From NCBI RefSeq assembly GCF_001434295.1, contig NZ_AZFA01000009.1, positions 1 to 64,000 of the forward strand: a stretch of DNA of 64,000 nucleotides. Reading direction: 5' to 3'. Each line of letters opens with the position of its first letter. Position 1 is the stretch's first letter. The translations under genes and the position numbers were made by a program. Below the pieces are notes generated by a model. It had not been told where the DNA came from. It was given only the letters and a program-made list of their open reading frames with translations, and ran no database searches. This document shows, piece by piece, positions 53,994 to 62,552 of this stretch. This DNA is from Companilactobacillus versmoldensis DSM 14857 = KCTC 3814 (GTDB lineage: Bacteria > Bacillota > Bacilli > Lactobacillales > Lactobacillaceae).

Positions 53994-55064
53994 TCAATTA
54001 GTAGTCAAAACTGAGACGAAATCGGGCATTGCTGATAGTTTAGTTGGCACGATGACTGGTTTACCAATTTTCTTTAAAGCGACCAAGTTCAAAGTACCGT
54101 GGTCGTTTTTCTTGTCGTTTTTCAAATGGTCAAAGAATTCCTTTGAACCAATTAGATCTGAAGAAGTTGGCAGACCCACCGAAGTCAATCGTTGTTCTAG
54201 TTCTTGTGTAACTGAACTAGGAGTGACATCGGTCCGTTCAAAGCACTGGCTGATCGTGACCATCCCAATGGCCACTGCTTCGCCGTGTTTCAATTTCCCA
54301 TCAGCTAAAAGCTCGATCGCGTGGCCTAAGGTGTGGCCAAAATTAAGGATGCGGCGCAAGTTGCTTTCTTTTTCGTCTTTCATGACGACGTTAGCTTTAA
54401 AATTAACTGAACGTTCGATTAAGTCAGTCGCATTTGCTAAAATGTCATCGACTTTTTTGATCGAACCAGTCAGTTTAAAGAAGGCTCCACCTTCAAGAGC
54501 ACTACATTTAACTACTTCGCCGTAACCCTCGACTAGGTTGCGTTCCGATAAGCTGTTCAAAAAGATAGGATCGATGACGACTAAATCTGGCTGATAAAAC
54601 GACCCGATAATGTTTTTGACCTGCCCTAAGTTTACCGCTGTTTTGCCACCAACACTTGAATCAACCATCGCCGTCATCGAAGTAGCGATTTGGATAAAAG
54701 CGATACCGCGCATATATAAACTTGCTACGGTACCGGCTAAGTCACCAACAACGCCACCGCCCAAGGCAATCACACCGTCACCTCTAGTGAAACCAGCGTC
54801 AGCCATGTTTTGGATGATCTCAGAAACAAATTTCAAACTCTTCGAACCTTCGCCGACTGGCACAGTTGCCGTGATGACTTCAAACTCAGCCTCTTGAAGT
54901 TCTTTAACAGTCGAGTGTAAATACAAGTCGCCGACAGTTTCGTCAGTCACCACGATAACTTTCCGTTGGTTCCAGACCTGAGCGACAGTCGAGCCAATCT
55001 TTCGCCCCAGGCCCATCTCGATTTTCACGTCATAAATTTTATTCGGTAAAGTTACAGTAATCAT
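53994..55064 (-). CDS. aroB: 3-dehydroquinate synthase
   Basis: AroB cyclises DAHP to 3-dehydroquinate using NAD and a metal. Its 356 residues show GEGSKSL, ALGGGVVGDLAGTVASLYMRGI, STTAM-like ATSMTAMVDSSVGGKTAVN and FGHTLGHAIE, the last with metal-binding His. The start overlaps the aroF stop by one base. Confidence 0.96.
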   Translation of the reverse strand: MITVTLPNKIYDVKIEMGLGRKIGSTVAQVWNQRKVIVVTDETVGDLYLHSTVKELQEAEFEVITATVPVGEGSKSLKFVSEIIQNMADAGFTRGDGVIALGGGVVGDLAGTVASLYMRGIAFIQIATSMTAMVDSSVGGKTAVNLGQVKNIIGSFYQPDLVVIDPIFLNSLSERNLVEGYGEVVKCSALEGGAFFKLTGSIKKVDDILANATDLIERSVNFKANVVMKDEKESNLRRILNFGHTLGHAIELLADGKLKHGEAVAIGMVTISQCFERTDVTPSSVTQELEQRLTSVGLPTSSDLIGSKEFFDHLKNDKKNDHGTLNLVALKKIGKPVIVPTKLSAMPDFVSVLTTN

Positions 55065-56056
55065 TAGTCTGCTTCTTTCACAAGATTATGGATCTTAGTA
55101 GCAACTTTTGCTAGGTGGTCGAATTGAGCTGGTGTCAAAGCTTGTTTGCCATCGACGAAAGCTTCTTTAGGGTGATTGTGGATCTCGACCATCAAGCCAT
55201 CGGCACCGGCAGCGGCGGCAGCCAAGCCAATCGGTTCAACGAATTTAGTAACGCCGGCAGCATGTGAGGGGTCTCCGATAACTGGGTAGTGAGTCAAGTC
55301 CTTCAAAACAGGGATAGCAGAAACATCGAAAGTATTGCGAGTGTATTTGTTATCGAAAGTCCGGATACCACGTTCCATCAAGATGATCTGATGATTGCCA
55401 CCAGCAGCAATGTATTCGGAAGCATTCAACAAGTCATCGATCGTAGCGGACATACCACGCTTCAAAACGACTGGCTTGTCAGTTTGACCGACAGCCTTCA
55501 ATAAAGCAAAGTTTTGCATGTTACGAGTACCAATTTGAAAAATATCAGTGTATTTGTCGACCATCTCCAAGTCTCTGGTATCCATGATCTCAGTGACCAT
55601 GTCCATCCCTAACTTGTCGGCAGCCTCACGATGCCATTTAAGTCCTTGTTCGCCCAAACCTTGGAAACTGTATGGATTAGTCCGAGGCTTGAAAGAACCG
55701 CCACGGAGCAAAGTAGCTCCAGATTCCTTAACATCTTTACCCATTAATTGCACATGTTCTTCTGATTCAATCGAATCTGGTCCAGCAATCAAAGCAAAGC
55801 TCCCGTCACCGATGACACTGTGCTGAGTTTTGATAATAGTATTTTCAGGATGGAAAAGTCGACTAGCTTGCAAGGCAGCAGGGTGATCGGTGATGACTTC
55901 TTTAACGTTATTGATTTCGAAAGGTACGTCGCCTAAAGCTTTTTGATCCACGAAACCAACCCGGTTCTTATGTTGGAAGACATGTTCCAATTTTTTGTCA
56001 TTGACTGCTTTCATTACTTGGTCAGCATCTTCAATTGTTTTTAATTCGATTATCAT
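55064..56056 (-). CDS. aroF: DAHP synthase, type I-beta with N-terminal regulatory domain
   Basis: This enzyme joins PEP and erythrose-4-phosphate, the first pathway step. Its 330 residues have an N-terminal ferredoxin-like domain (about 1-75), as in feedback-inhibited type I-beta enzymes, then the barrel with RGGSFKPRTNPYSFQGLGEQGL, KRGMSATIDD and PVIGDPSHAAG. The metal-binding Cys of the usual GPCSVE motif is Asp here (AGPDSIES), a notable change. GAGGAATAA lies upstream. Transketolase in the same operon supplies erythrose-4-phosphate. Confidence 0.93.
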   Translation of the reverse strand: MIIELKTIEDADQVMKAVNDKKLEHVFQHKNRVGFVDQKALGDVPFEINNVKEVITDHPAALQASRLFHPENTIIKTQHSVIGDGSFALIAGPDSIESEEHVQLMGKDVKESGATLLRGGSFKPRTNPYSFQGLGEQGLKWHREAADKLGMDMVTEIMDTRDLEMVDKYTDIFQIGTRNMQNFALLKAVGQTDKPVVLKRGMSATIDDLLNASEYIAAGGNHQIILMERGIRTFDNKYTRNTFDVSAIPVLKDLTHYPVIGDPSHAAGVTKFVEPIGLAAAAAGADGLMVEIHNHPKEAFVDGKQALTPAQFDHLAKVATKIHNLVKEAD

Positions 56057-56083
56057 AGTTATTCCTCTTTTGTTTAGTTTATT

Positions 56084-56887
56084 TTATTGGTGAACCATTT
56101 TTTGCATCAGGTCTTCAGGTGCCGGTTGACCGAACCAGAAGTTGAAACTTAAGATCCCTTGACCGACTAACATGTTCAAGCCATTCTCAGCGGTCAGTCC
56201 TGCCTGTAAAGCATTGTTGATCAAAGCTGTCGGCGTGTCGCGATAAATGATATCGACGACATGAGCATTAGCTTTTGCCTGTGATAAATCTTCAACGCTC
56301 AAAATACTTTCGTTATCGCTCATGCCAGCATTGGTAGCATTGACGATCAAATCAGCTTCACTGAGATCATTTTTGATTTCAGATAAGGGCTGTAATTCGA
56401 TCCCGAAGAGTTCTTTGAGTTGTTGATAGTGATGATCGAAGCGTTTCGAGTGGCGGTTATAGACTTTCAGCTCGACATCAGCTGGGGCGCTAGAGATGAT
56501 CGAACGGGCTGCTCCGCCTGTCCCTAAGATAAGTGCCTTTTGGGGATAATTTTTGATCGTGTGCCAAAAGCCGGGGCCGTCGGTCGATGTCCCGACCCAT
56601 TTTTGACCAACTTTTTTGACGGTATTGACCGACTGCAATTTATCTGCCAGTGGGTCGACTTCATCTAAATAGGAAATGATTGCTTGTTTGTAAGGCATGG
56701 TGACGTTGAAACCTTGAATATTCATCAATTTCAATTTTTGAACTTCTTCGTCCAATTTGGTCGGTGGAAATTCGAAAGCTTGATATTTGGCGTCAATGTG
56801 TAAGCGCGATAACGCAGCATTGTGCATCTGTGGAGATTTTGAATGCATCGCTGGATATCCGATCAAACCGTATAACGCTTGTGACAT
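56084..56887 (-). CDS. aroE: Shikimate dehydrogenase
   Basis: AroE reduces 3-dehydroshikimate to shikimate with NADPH. Its 267 residues have GYPAMHSKSPQMHN (substrate Ser), NVTMPYKQAI with the catalytic Lys, and LGTGGAARSI as cofactor loop. The ATG at 56887 begins one base after the transketolase stop and has AGGTGGG upstream; a longer open frame to 56959 lies inside the transketolase gene and is not used. Confidence 0.95.
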   Translation of the reverse strand: MSQALYGLIGYPAMHSKSPQMHNAALSRLHIDAKYQAFEFPPTKLDEEVQKLKLMNIQGFNVTMPYKQAIISYLDEVDPLADKLQSVNTVKKVGQKWVGTSTDGPGFWHTIKNYPQKALILGTGGAARSIISSAPADVELKVYNRHSKRFDHHYQQLKELFGIELQPLSEIKNDLSEADLIVNATNAGMSDNESILSVEDLSQAKANAHVVDIIYRDTPTALINNALQAGLTAENGLNMLVGQGILSFNFWFGQPAPEDLMQKMVHQ

Positions 56888-56888
56888 G

Positions 56889-58859
56889 TTATCCCACCTT
56901 TTCCATTTTAAATAGTAGATTTTTGACTGAACTGACGATGTGGTCGACGGTGAAATCAAAATCCTCGATCACCTCATCAGGTGTAGCCGATTCACCAAAG
57001 TTCTCGGTCCCGATGATATCGCCGTCAAGGCCAACGATGTTGGCCCAACCAAGCGGGCTGCCCATTTCGACCGCGATCCGTTTTCTCTGATTGTTCGGAA
57101 GGACGCTCTCACGGTATAAAATATCCTGCTGGAGAAATTTAGCTTGATCAGGCATCGAAACTACTCGGGTGAAAATATTTTGCTTATCTAATTCTTGCTG
57201 AGCAGTTTTAGCTAACTCTAATTCGGTCCCGGTTGAAAGTAATATTGCCGATAATTTACCTTTTTCGAAATTAGTCACGTAACCGCCACGTTTTTGAAGT
57301 AGGTCAGCCGAGTTGTCGGTCGGCATTTCTTGAATATCTTGACGGCTCAAGAACATGACTGTTGGTCTATCGGTCGATTCGATAGCCATCTTCCAAGCGG
57401 CCACGATCTCGTTAGGACTGCCGGGGCGCAAGACGTTCAAGTTAGGGATACTTTGCAGACCTGCCAATTGTTCGATCGGTTGATGAGTCGGTCCGTCTTG
57501 ACCAACAGCAATCGAGTCATGGGTGAAAACGTAGATGACAGGCAATTTTTGCAGAGCACTGAGACGGATCCCAGCTTTCAGGTAATCTGAAAAGACAGCG
57601 AAAGTTGATCCAAAGACCTTCAAGCCTCCGTGAAGCGCCATGCCGTTCATGATCGTGCTCATCCCGAACTCGTGAACGCCAAAGGGGATGTTCTTACCCA
57701 GTGGATTGTCAGCAGAAAAAGTCCCACCATCATCGATCGAAGTTTTGGTCGAAGAGGCTAGATCAGCCGCGCCACCAACTAAATTAGGAACTTGCTCAGT
57801 AATTTCATTCATCACCGTATGACCGACTTTACGACCAGCATCTTTTTGACCTATTTCAAACTTAGTAAGTTTCTGACTGTCGATCAAAATGGGTTCTTCA
57901 AAATCAGCTAATAATTGTGATGACAAGTTGGAACTCGCCAACTGATCCTTCCAAGCTTGATGAGCTTTCTTGCCGCGTTCGGTAACTTTAGTTTGGAACG
58001 ATTCTTCCACGTCTTCTGGAACACTGAAAGGTTGTTCATGCCAGTTGAGGTTTTTGCGCAGCATTTCAAGGGCATCATCATTTAAAGGAGCACCATGGAC
58101 CTTGTTGGTCCCTTGGTCAGGAGTCCCTTCGCCGATGATCGTTTGGATCTCGATGAAGCCTGGCTTGGAGCTTTTTTTAGCTTTGATGATTGCTTGATCG
58201 ATTGCTTCGACATCATCGCCATCTTCGACTTTGAAAGTATCGAATCCGTAAGCTTCAAAACGTGCCCGTTGATTAGTTTTGAAAGAACGACTAGTTGGAC
58301 CATCTAATGAAATCTCGTTGGAATCATACAAAACGATCAGCTTGTCCAAGTTGTTGATCCCGGCAAATTCGGCTGCTTCATGAGAGATTCCTTCCATTAA
58401 GTCGCCGTCGCCAACGATGGCGTAAGTATGATGATCCATCAAAGGACCGAATTGAGCGGCTAACTTCTTTTGGGCTACTGCCATACCGACTGCCATGCCT
58501 AAACCTTGTCCCAAAGGACCGGTAGTTGCATCAACACCGGGAGTAGCACGGAATTCCGGATGTCCAGGTGTTTTTGAGCTTTTTTGCCGGAAACGTTTCA
58601 GGTCATCGACCGAAACGTCGAAACCAGCTAGATGAAGAAAACTATATAGTAATGCTGAACCATGACCAGCTGATAATACAAAACGGTCGCGGTTGATCCA
58701 AGTCGGGTCTTTGGGGTCGACGACTAAGTGTCTAGTAGCCAAAGTATAAAGCATTGGTGCCACACTTAAAACGATGCCGGGGTGTCCTGAATTAGCTTTA
58801 GAAATAGCTTCAACAGCTAACATTTTCAATGCATGTATATTGCGTTTATCTTCATCCAT
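56889..58859 (-). CDS. tkt: Transketolase in the aromatic operon
   Basis: A thiamine-diphosphate enzyme of 656 residues that makes erythrose-4-phosphate from glycolytic intermediates. GHPGIVLSVAPMLYTL, the TPP motif GDGDLMEGISHEAAEFAG, and the pyrimidine-domain THDSIAVGQDGPTHQPIEQL are clear. Placement between aroC and aroE suggests it is dedicated to feeding DAHP synthase; a housekeeping transketolase or phosphoketolase may lie elsewhere. GGAGAA precedes the ATG. Confidence 0.95.
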   Translation of the reverse strand: MDEDKRNIHALKMLAVEAISKANSGHPGIVLSVAPMLYTLATRHLVVDPKDPTWINRDRFVLSAGHGSALLYSFLHLAGFDVSVDDLKRFRQKSSKTPGHPEFRATPGVDATTGPLGQGLGMAVGMAVAQKKLAAQFGPLMDHHTYAIVGDGDLMEGISHEAAEFAGINNLDKLIVLYDSNEISLDGPTSRSFKTNQRARFEAYGFDTFKVEDGDDVEAIDQAIIKAKKSSKPGFIEIQTIIGEGTPDQGTNKVHGAPLNDDALEMLRKNLNWHEQPFSVPEDVEESFQTKVTERGKKAHQAWKDQLASSNLSSQLLADFEEPILIDSQKLTKFEIGQKDAGRKVGHTVMNEITEQVPNLVGGAADLASSTKTSIDDGGTFSADNPLGKNIPFGVHEFGMSTIMNGMALHGGLKVFGSTFAVFSDYLKAGIRLSALQKLPVIYVFTHDSIAVGQDGPTHQPIEQLAGLQSIPNLNVLRPGSPNEIVAAWKMAIESTDRPTVMFLSRQDIQEMPTDNSADLLQKRGGYVTNFEKGKLSAILLSTGTELELAKTAQQELDKQNIFTRVVSMPDQAKFLQQDILYRESVLPNNQRKRIAVEMGSPLGWANIVGLDGDIIGTENFGESATPDEVIEDFDFTVDHIVSSVKNLLFKMEKVG

Positions 58860-58877
58860 AATAATTCTCCTTTAAAT

Positions 58878-60056
58878 TTAAAATTGTTTGATTTCTTGAC
58901 GATAATTCTTTAATTGTTCCTTCAATCGATCGAGATTGTCGCAGTCGAACTTGTCCAAAATGGCTTTGGCAATTTCAATGGCTACCATACTTTCAGCGAT
59001 AACCGCTGCGGCAGTCACGGCGGTGGTATCGGAACGTTCGATACTGGCTGGGTGGTCTTGATGAGTATCGATATCGACTGAATGCATCGGGCGATAAAGA
59101 GTTGGGATCGGTTTAACGACACCGCGAACGGCGATCATTTCACCGGTAGTCATTCCACCTTCAAAACCACCCAAGTTATCGGAGCTACGATAAAAGCCAC
59201 GCTCTTGTGACCAGTAGATCTCATCCATGACCTCGCTACCAAATTTTTCAGCGTTGTCGAAACCACCACCGAAGTCGACGCCTTTAAACGCATTGATTCC
59301 GACGATAGCCCGGGCAATCTTGGCATCGAGCTTGTCGTCAGCAGTGACGTAAGAGCCTAAACCAGCCGGCACGCCAGTGGCGAAAACTTGGACGGTACCA
59401 CCGACGGTATTTCCTTTGGCTTTGGCGGAATCAATAACTTGCTTCATCGCCTGATCGGCTTTTTCATCTAAGGTCCGGGTCGCAAACGATTCGGTCGTTG
59501 TTCTTAGCTCTTCTAAATTTTTGATGGTCGCTAATTTGCTTAGATCGGTTTTGGCAGGCCCAATATTCAAAACGAACCCGTGAACATCGATGTCTAACTC
59601 TTTTAATAGTTTCTTCGATAAAGCACCTACCGCTACTCGCATAACAGTTTCACGCGCCGATGATCTTTCTAAGACGTTGCGGAGGTCTTTAAAGTGACGA
59701 TATTTCATGCCACCGACTAGATCGGCATGTCCAGGTCTGGGGCGCATCACTTTGCGGACTGAATTTTCAGGAGTCTCGACATCATTAGGTGCCATGATGC
59801 TGGCCCAATGATTATGATCGTCGTTGTGAACGTTCAAAGTTATCGGTGAACCTAATGTTTTCTGATGTCTGATACCTGATAAGAACTTAACGGTGTCAGT
59901 TTCGATAACTTGTCTTTGACCACGCCCATAGCCGTGTTGGCGTCTTGCTAATTCCTGATTGATATCAGCTTCTGAGACTTGCAGCCCAGCAGGAATGCCT
60001 TCAATAATGGCGATTTCTTCTGGTCCATGACTTTCTCCAGCTGTCATATATTTCAT
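58878..60056 (-). CDS. aroC: Chorismate synthase
   Basis: AroC removes phosphate from EPSP to form chorismate, with reduced FMN. The 392-residue protein has GESHGPEEIAIIEGIPAG, RRQHGYGRGQRQ and RPRPGHADLVGGMKY as signatures, then GGFEGGMTTGE. It is the first gene of the operon aroC-tkt-aroE-aroF-aroB-aroA-tyrA-aroK/chorismate mutase. GAGGGGGAA precedes the ATG. A strong terminator sits just upstream, in the leader. No aroD or pheA gene is in the window. Confidence 0.96.
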   Translation of the reverse strand: MKYMTAGESHGPEEIAIIEGIPAGLQVSEADINQELARRQHGYGRGQRQVIETDTVKFLSGIRHQKTLGSPITLNVHNDDHNHWASIMAPNDVETPENSVRKVMRPRPGHADLVGGMKYRHFKDLRNVLERSSARETVMRVAVGALSKKLLKELDIDVHGFVLNIGPAKTDLSKLATIKNLEELRTTTESFATRTLDEKADQAMKQVIDSAKAKGNTVGGTVQVFATGVPAGLGSYVTADDKLDAKIARAIVGINAFKGVDFGGGFDNAEKFGSEVMDEIYWSQERGFYRSSDNLGGFEGGMTTGEMIAVRGVVKPIPTLYRPMHSVDIDTHQDHPASIERSDTTAVTAAAVIAESMVAIEIAKAILDKFDCDNLDRLKEQLKNYRQEIKQF

Positions 60057-60076
60057 TAATAATTCCCCCTCTGGAA

Positions 60077-60123
60077 TAAAAAAAGCGGTCGACTAAGTGT
60101 TTTGATACACTTGGTCGACCGCT
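60077..60123 (-). terminator. Attenuator terminator before aroC
   Basis: On the minus strand AGCGGTCGACCAAGTGT (60123 down to 60107) and ACACTTAGTCGACCGCT (60100 down to 60084) form a 17-bp stem with one mismatch around a 6-nt loop, followed by seven T. It lies only 21 nt before the aroC start and inside the operon's own leader, so it must be bypassed for expression. Confidence 0.92.
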
Positions 60124-60168
60124 AAATAAACAGAAGTCAATGAATATTGTCCTACTTAACCAAGTGTA
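60106..60168 (-). promoter_or_regulatory. Antiterminator alternative in aro leader
   Basis: On the RNA, TACACTTGGTT (60168 down to 60158) can pair with GACCAAGTGTA (60116 down to 60106), 11 bp with one G-U pair. The second segment is part of the 5' arm of the terminator, so the two structures exclude each other. The pairing is read by eye; no folding was computed. Confidence 0.7.
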
Positions 60169-60207
60169 ATTTTTATAATCACTCGATCAAGTAAACACGT
60201 TAAAAAT

Positions 60208-60271
60208 CTACTTTATCGAATGTGCCGTGACCGACACACCCGAAGGTCGCGATCACTCGTTGATAAAGTAG
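60208..60271 (-). promoter_or_regulatory. Hairpin starting in the aromatic codons
   Basis: CTACTTTATC (60271 down to 60262), within the Tyr-Tyr-Phe-Ile codons of the leader ORF, is an exact 10-nt complement of GATAAAGTAG (60217 down to 60208). Inside, CGAGTG pairs with CATTCG and GACC with GGTC, giving a long interrupted stem that also contains the leader ORF's stop codon. A ribosome paused on the aromatic codons would cover the 5' arm. Confidence 0.75.
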
Positions 60272-60327
60272 TAATACCATGATGAAGAAATATTGTTTAA
60301 CGTATTCGGTTTGACTGACAACATCAT
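60253..60327 (-). CDS. Aromatic-codon leader peptide of the aro operon
   Basis: A 24-residue ORF, codons ATG ATG TTG ... to TGA. Codons 17-21 (60279 down to 60265) are TGG TAT TAC TAC TTT, giving Trp-Tyr-Tyr-Tyr-Phe in a row, preceded by three Ser and followed by IleAsnGlu-stop. AGGA (60336-60339) lies 8 nt before the first ATG. The operon it precedes makes the precursors of exactly these amino acids. Length, position, hairpins and terminator match leader peptides of amino-acid operons in Proteobacteria. It is too short to be found by ordinary gene callers. Translation is unproven. Confidence 0.8.
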   Translation of the reverse strand: MMLSVKPNTLNNISSSWYYYFINE

Positions 60328-60375
60328 ATTCTTAGTCCTGCTTTCATAAATTTAATTAATTTCTAATTTTCATTT

Positions 60376-60404
60376 ACAATAGCACAGGAATTTTGACTCT
60401 GCAA
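60376..60404 (-). promoter_or_regulatory. Predicted promoter of the aro operon
   Basis: TTGCAG (60404 down to 60399) and TATTGT (60381 down to 60376) on the minus strand are separated by 17 nt. The start would be near 60368, giving a leader of about 310 nt before aroC and about 40 nt before the leader-peptide ORF. Confidence 0.6.
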
Positions 60405-60547
60405 CACTAAAAATACTTTTTTCGCAGAAAACTTGTCTGATCGAGTAATTTTTTGTTGCCGGTAAGCTCTTTAATTATACGTGTTTTCGAGCTTTTTCGA
60501 TAATCAAAATTGAGAGTTAAAAAATATTACCAAATTTATTCAAGAAC

Positions 60548-60561
60548 TTGACACAGGTCAA
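60548..60561 (+). promoter_or_regulatory. Fnr-type box before the metal ATPase gene
   Basis: TTGACACAGGTCAA matches TTGA-N6-TCAA, the Fnr/Flp family site. A TACAAT (-10) at 60584-60589 predicts a start near 60596, which puts the box centre at about -41.5, the class II activator position. Confidence 0.75.
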
Positions 60562-60618
60562 TTTTATTTACCTCTAAAGCCAATACAATGTGTTTGTAAG
60601 TTGAAAGGGGAATTAAAG

Positions 60619-62466
60619 ATGAAATTTAACATTTGGATGCAAAAGCATCAAAATCAATTGACCGGACTCTTAGCAGTTTTGATCATAATCAGTTTACTAT
60701 TTACTTATCTAATTAAAAATGAACTCGTGGCTACGATCATCATGGCTGTAGCCAGTGTCTTAGGTGCTATTCCTATCGCCATGCACGCTTGGAGCGCCTT
60801 AGTCAATAAAGTTGTCAGTATCGAATTGTTAGTTACTATCGCTGTTATCGGTGCCTTCATTATTGGTGAATTCGAAGAGTCAGCCGTAGTTACTTTCTTA
60901 TTCCTCTTCGGAAATTATCTCGAACAACGGACTTTGAAAAAGACTCGTTCTTCAGTTAAAGAGTTGACCCAAATGGCTCCAACTCAAGCCGAATTAGTCG
61001 ATGAAGACGGTAATACTTCAACTGTTGACGTTGACGATCTCGATGAAGGTGACCACGTAGTCGTAAAGCCTGGTGGCCAGATCCCTGTTGATGGAAAAAT
61101 CGTTTCTGGTACAGGCTATTTCAACGAAGCTTCGATCACTGGCGAATCAGCCCCAGTTTCTAAAGCTGACGGCGATGACGTTTACGCCGGTTCTTTGATC
61201 GATAACGGAACAGTTACTATCGAAACTTCATCAGTTGGTGAGGATACGACTTTTGGAAAGATCATTGAATTAGTCGAAGAAGCCCAAGATAGTCAATCAC
61301 CAGCTGCAAGATTTATTGATAAATTTGCGACATATTACACACCAGCAGTTTTGATCATTGCCGCCTTGGTTTGGGCCTTCACTCAAAACTTCGAATTAGC
61401 TATCACTGTCTTAGTTTTAGGATGCCCCGGTGCCTTAGTTATCGGTGCTCCAGTTTCTAATGTTGCCGGGATCGGTAACGGTGCAAAAAACGGCATCCTG
61501 ATGAAAGGCGGCAACGCCGTCAACAGTTTTTCACACGTGGATACTTTGGTCTTGGATAAGACAGGTACACTCACGACTGGAAAAATGACTGTTTCAAACG
61601 TGGCTAGTTTCTCACAAGATAAAACCGTCGATCTAGCTACTTTAGCTGCTGTTGAAGCAAGTTCTGATCACCCACTAGGTCACGCAATAACTAAATATAT
61701 CAAAGATCTAGGCATCACCGACCTGCCACAAGTACCAGAGTTAGATACTGTCAAAGGTCAGGGTATGGTCGGAAACGACGGTAAGCAAGAGATCCTCGTT
61801 GGTAATGAAAGATTGATGCAAGACAATGACGTTGAGATCACTTCTGAAAACAGACAAGCCATTGATGATCGTTTGGATAATGGCGATTCGATCGTCATGA
61901 TGGCCGTCAATAAGGAACTTAGATTAGTCGTTGGTGTCAACGATGAGATCAGACCTGATGCTTTTGATGGACTAACAGCCTTAAAGAAAGCTGGTATCCA
62001 ACGGGTCGTTATGTTGACTGGTGACAATCGCTTGGCAGCCCAAAATATTGCCGACAAGTTACCGATCGATGAGGTCCATGCTGAATTATTACCTGAACAA
62101 AAGGTTGATTTCGTCAAGAAATTCAAGTCAGAAGGACATAAGGTAGCCTTCGTCGGCGATGGTATCAACGACAGTCCTTCACTCGCCACAGCTGATATTG
62201 GTATTGGTATGGGAACGGGGACTGATGTTGCTATCGATACCGCTGATCTAGTCTTAGTCAAATCTAGTTTCAAATCCTTAGCCCATGCATATATTTTGTC
62301 CAGAAAGACGGTCGCTAATACGAAGCAAAATATCTTTATCGCTGTTGCGACAGTTGCTCTATTATTGCTCGGACTATTGGTCGGGATCATTCACATGGCT
62401 AGTGGAATGTTCGTTCACGAAGCTAGTATCTTAGTAGTTATTTTCAATGCGATGAGACTTCTTTAA
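60619..62466 (+). CDS. Heavy-metal P1B-type ATPase with CPG motif
   Basis: A metal-exporting P-type ATPase of 615 residues. Helices precede TGESAPVSK (actuator); the phosphorylation site is DKTGTLTTGK; SSDHPLGHAI holds the HP motif; GDGINDSPSLATADIGIGMG is the hinge. The membrane metal site reads GCPGALVIGAPVS, a CPG in place of the CPC or SPC of well-studied types, so the metal cannot be assigned (Cu, Zn, Cd, Fe are possible). No N-terminal metal-binding domain is present, but a separate HMA protein is encoded next. The ATG at 60619 follows AAAGGGG. An Fnr-type box lies upstream. Confidence 0.9.
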   Translation: MKFNIWMQKHQNQLTGLLAVLIIISLLFTYLIKNELVATIIMAVASVLGAIPIAMHAWSALVNKVVSIELLVTIAVIGAFIIGEFEESAVVTFLFLFGNYLEQRTLKKTRSSVKELTQMAPTQAELVDEDGNTSTVDVDDLDEGDHVVVKPGGQIPVDGKIVSGTGYFNEASITGESAPVSKADGDDVYAGSLIDNGTVTIETSSVGEDTTFGKIIELVEEAQDSQSPAARFIDKFATYYTPAVLIIAALVWAFTQNFELAITVLVLGCPGALVIGAPVSNVAGIGNGAKNGILMKGGNAVNSFSHVDTLVLDKTGTLTTGKMTVSNVASFSQDKTVDLATLAAVEASSDHPLGHAITKYIKDLGITDLPQVPELDTVKGQGMVGNDGKQEILVGNERLMQDNDVEITSENRQAIDDRLDNGDSIVMMAVNKELRLVVGVNDEIRPDAFDGLTALKKAGIQRVVMLTGDNRLAAQNIADKLPIDEVHAELLPEQKVDFVKKFKSEGHKVAFVGDGINDSPSLATADIGIGMGTGTDVAIDTADLVLVKSSFKSLAHAYILSRKTVANTKQNIFIAVATVALLLLGLLVGIIHMASGMFVHEASILVVIFNAMRLL

Positions 62467-62481
62467 AAAATTTTAGTTTTC

Positions 62482-62495
62482 TTGACCTAGGTCAA
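62482..62495 (+). promoter_or_regulatory. Fnr-type box before chaperone-dps-fnr operon
   Basis: TTGACCTAGGTCAA is a perfect palindrome of the TTGA-N6-TCAA type. TAATAT at 62518-62523 predicts a start near 62530, which again puts the box centre at about -41.5. The site lies 16 nt after the ATPase stop, so the operon has its own promoter. Confidence 0.8.
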
Positions 62496-62552
62496 TTTAA
62501 AACTCGCAAATAGGTACTAATATAGTAATTGAAAGTTAGGAGGAAACATATT

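Noticed and set aside
61758-62390. 210-codon open frame on the minus strand over the P-type ATPase gene
   Set aside because: It mirrors conserved ATPase motifs, has no ribosome site and no recognisable protein features.
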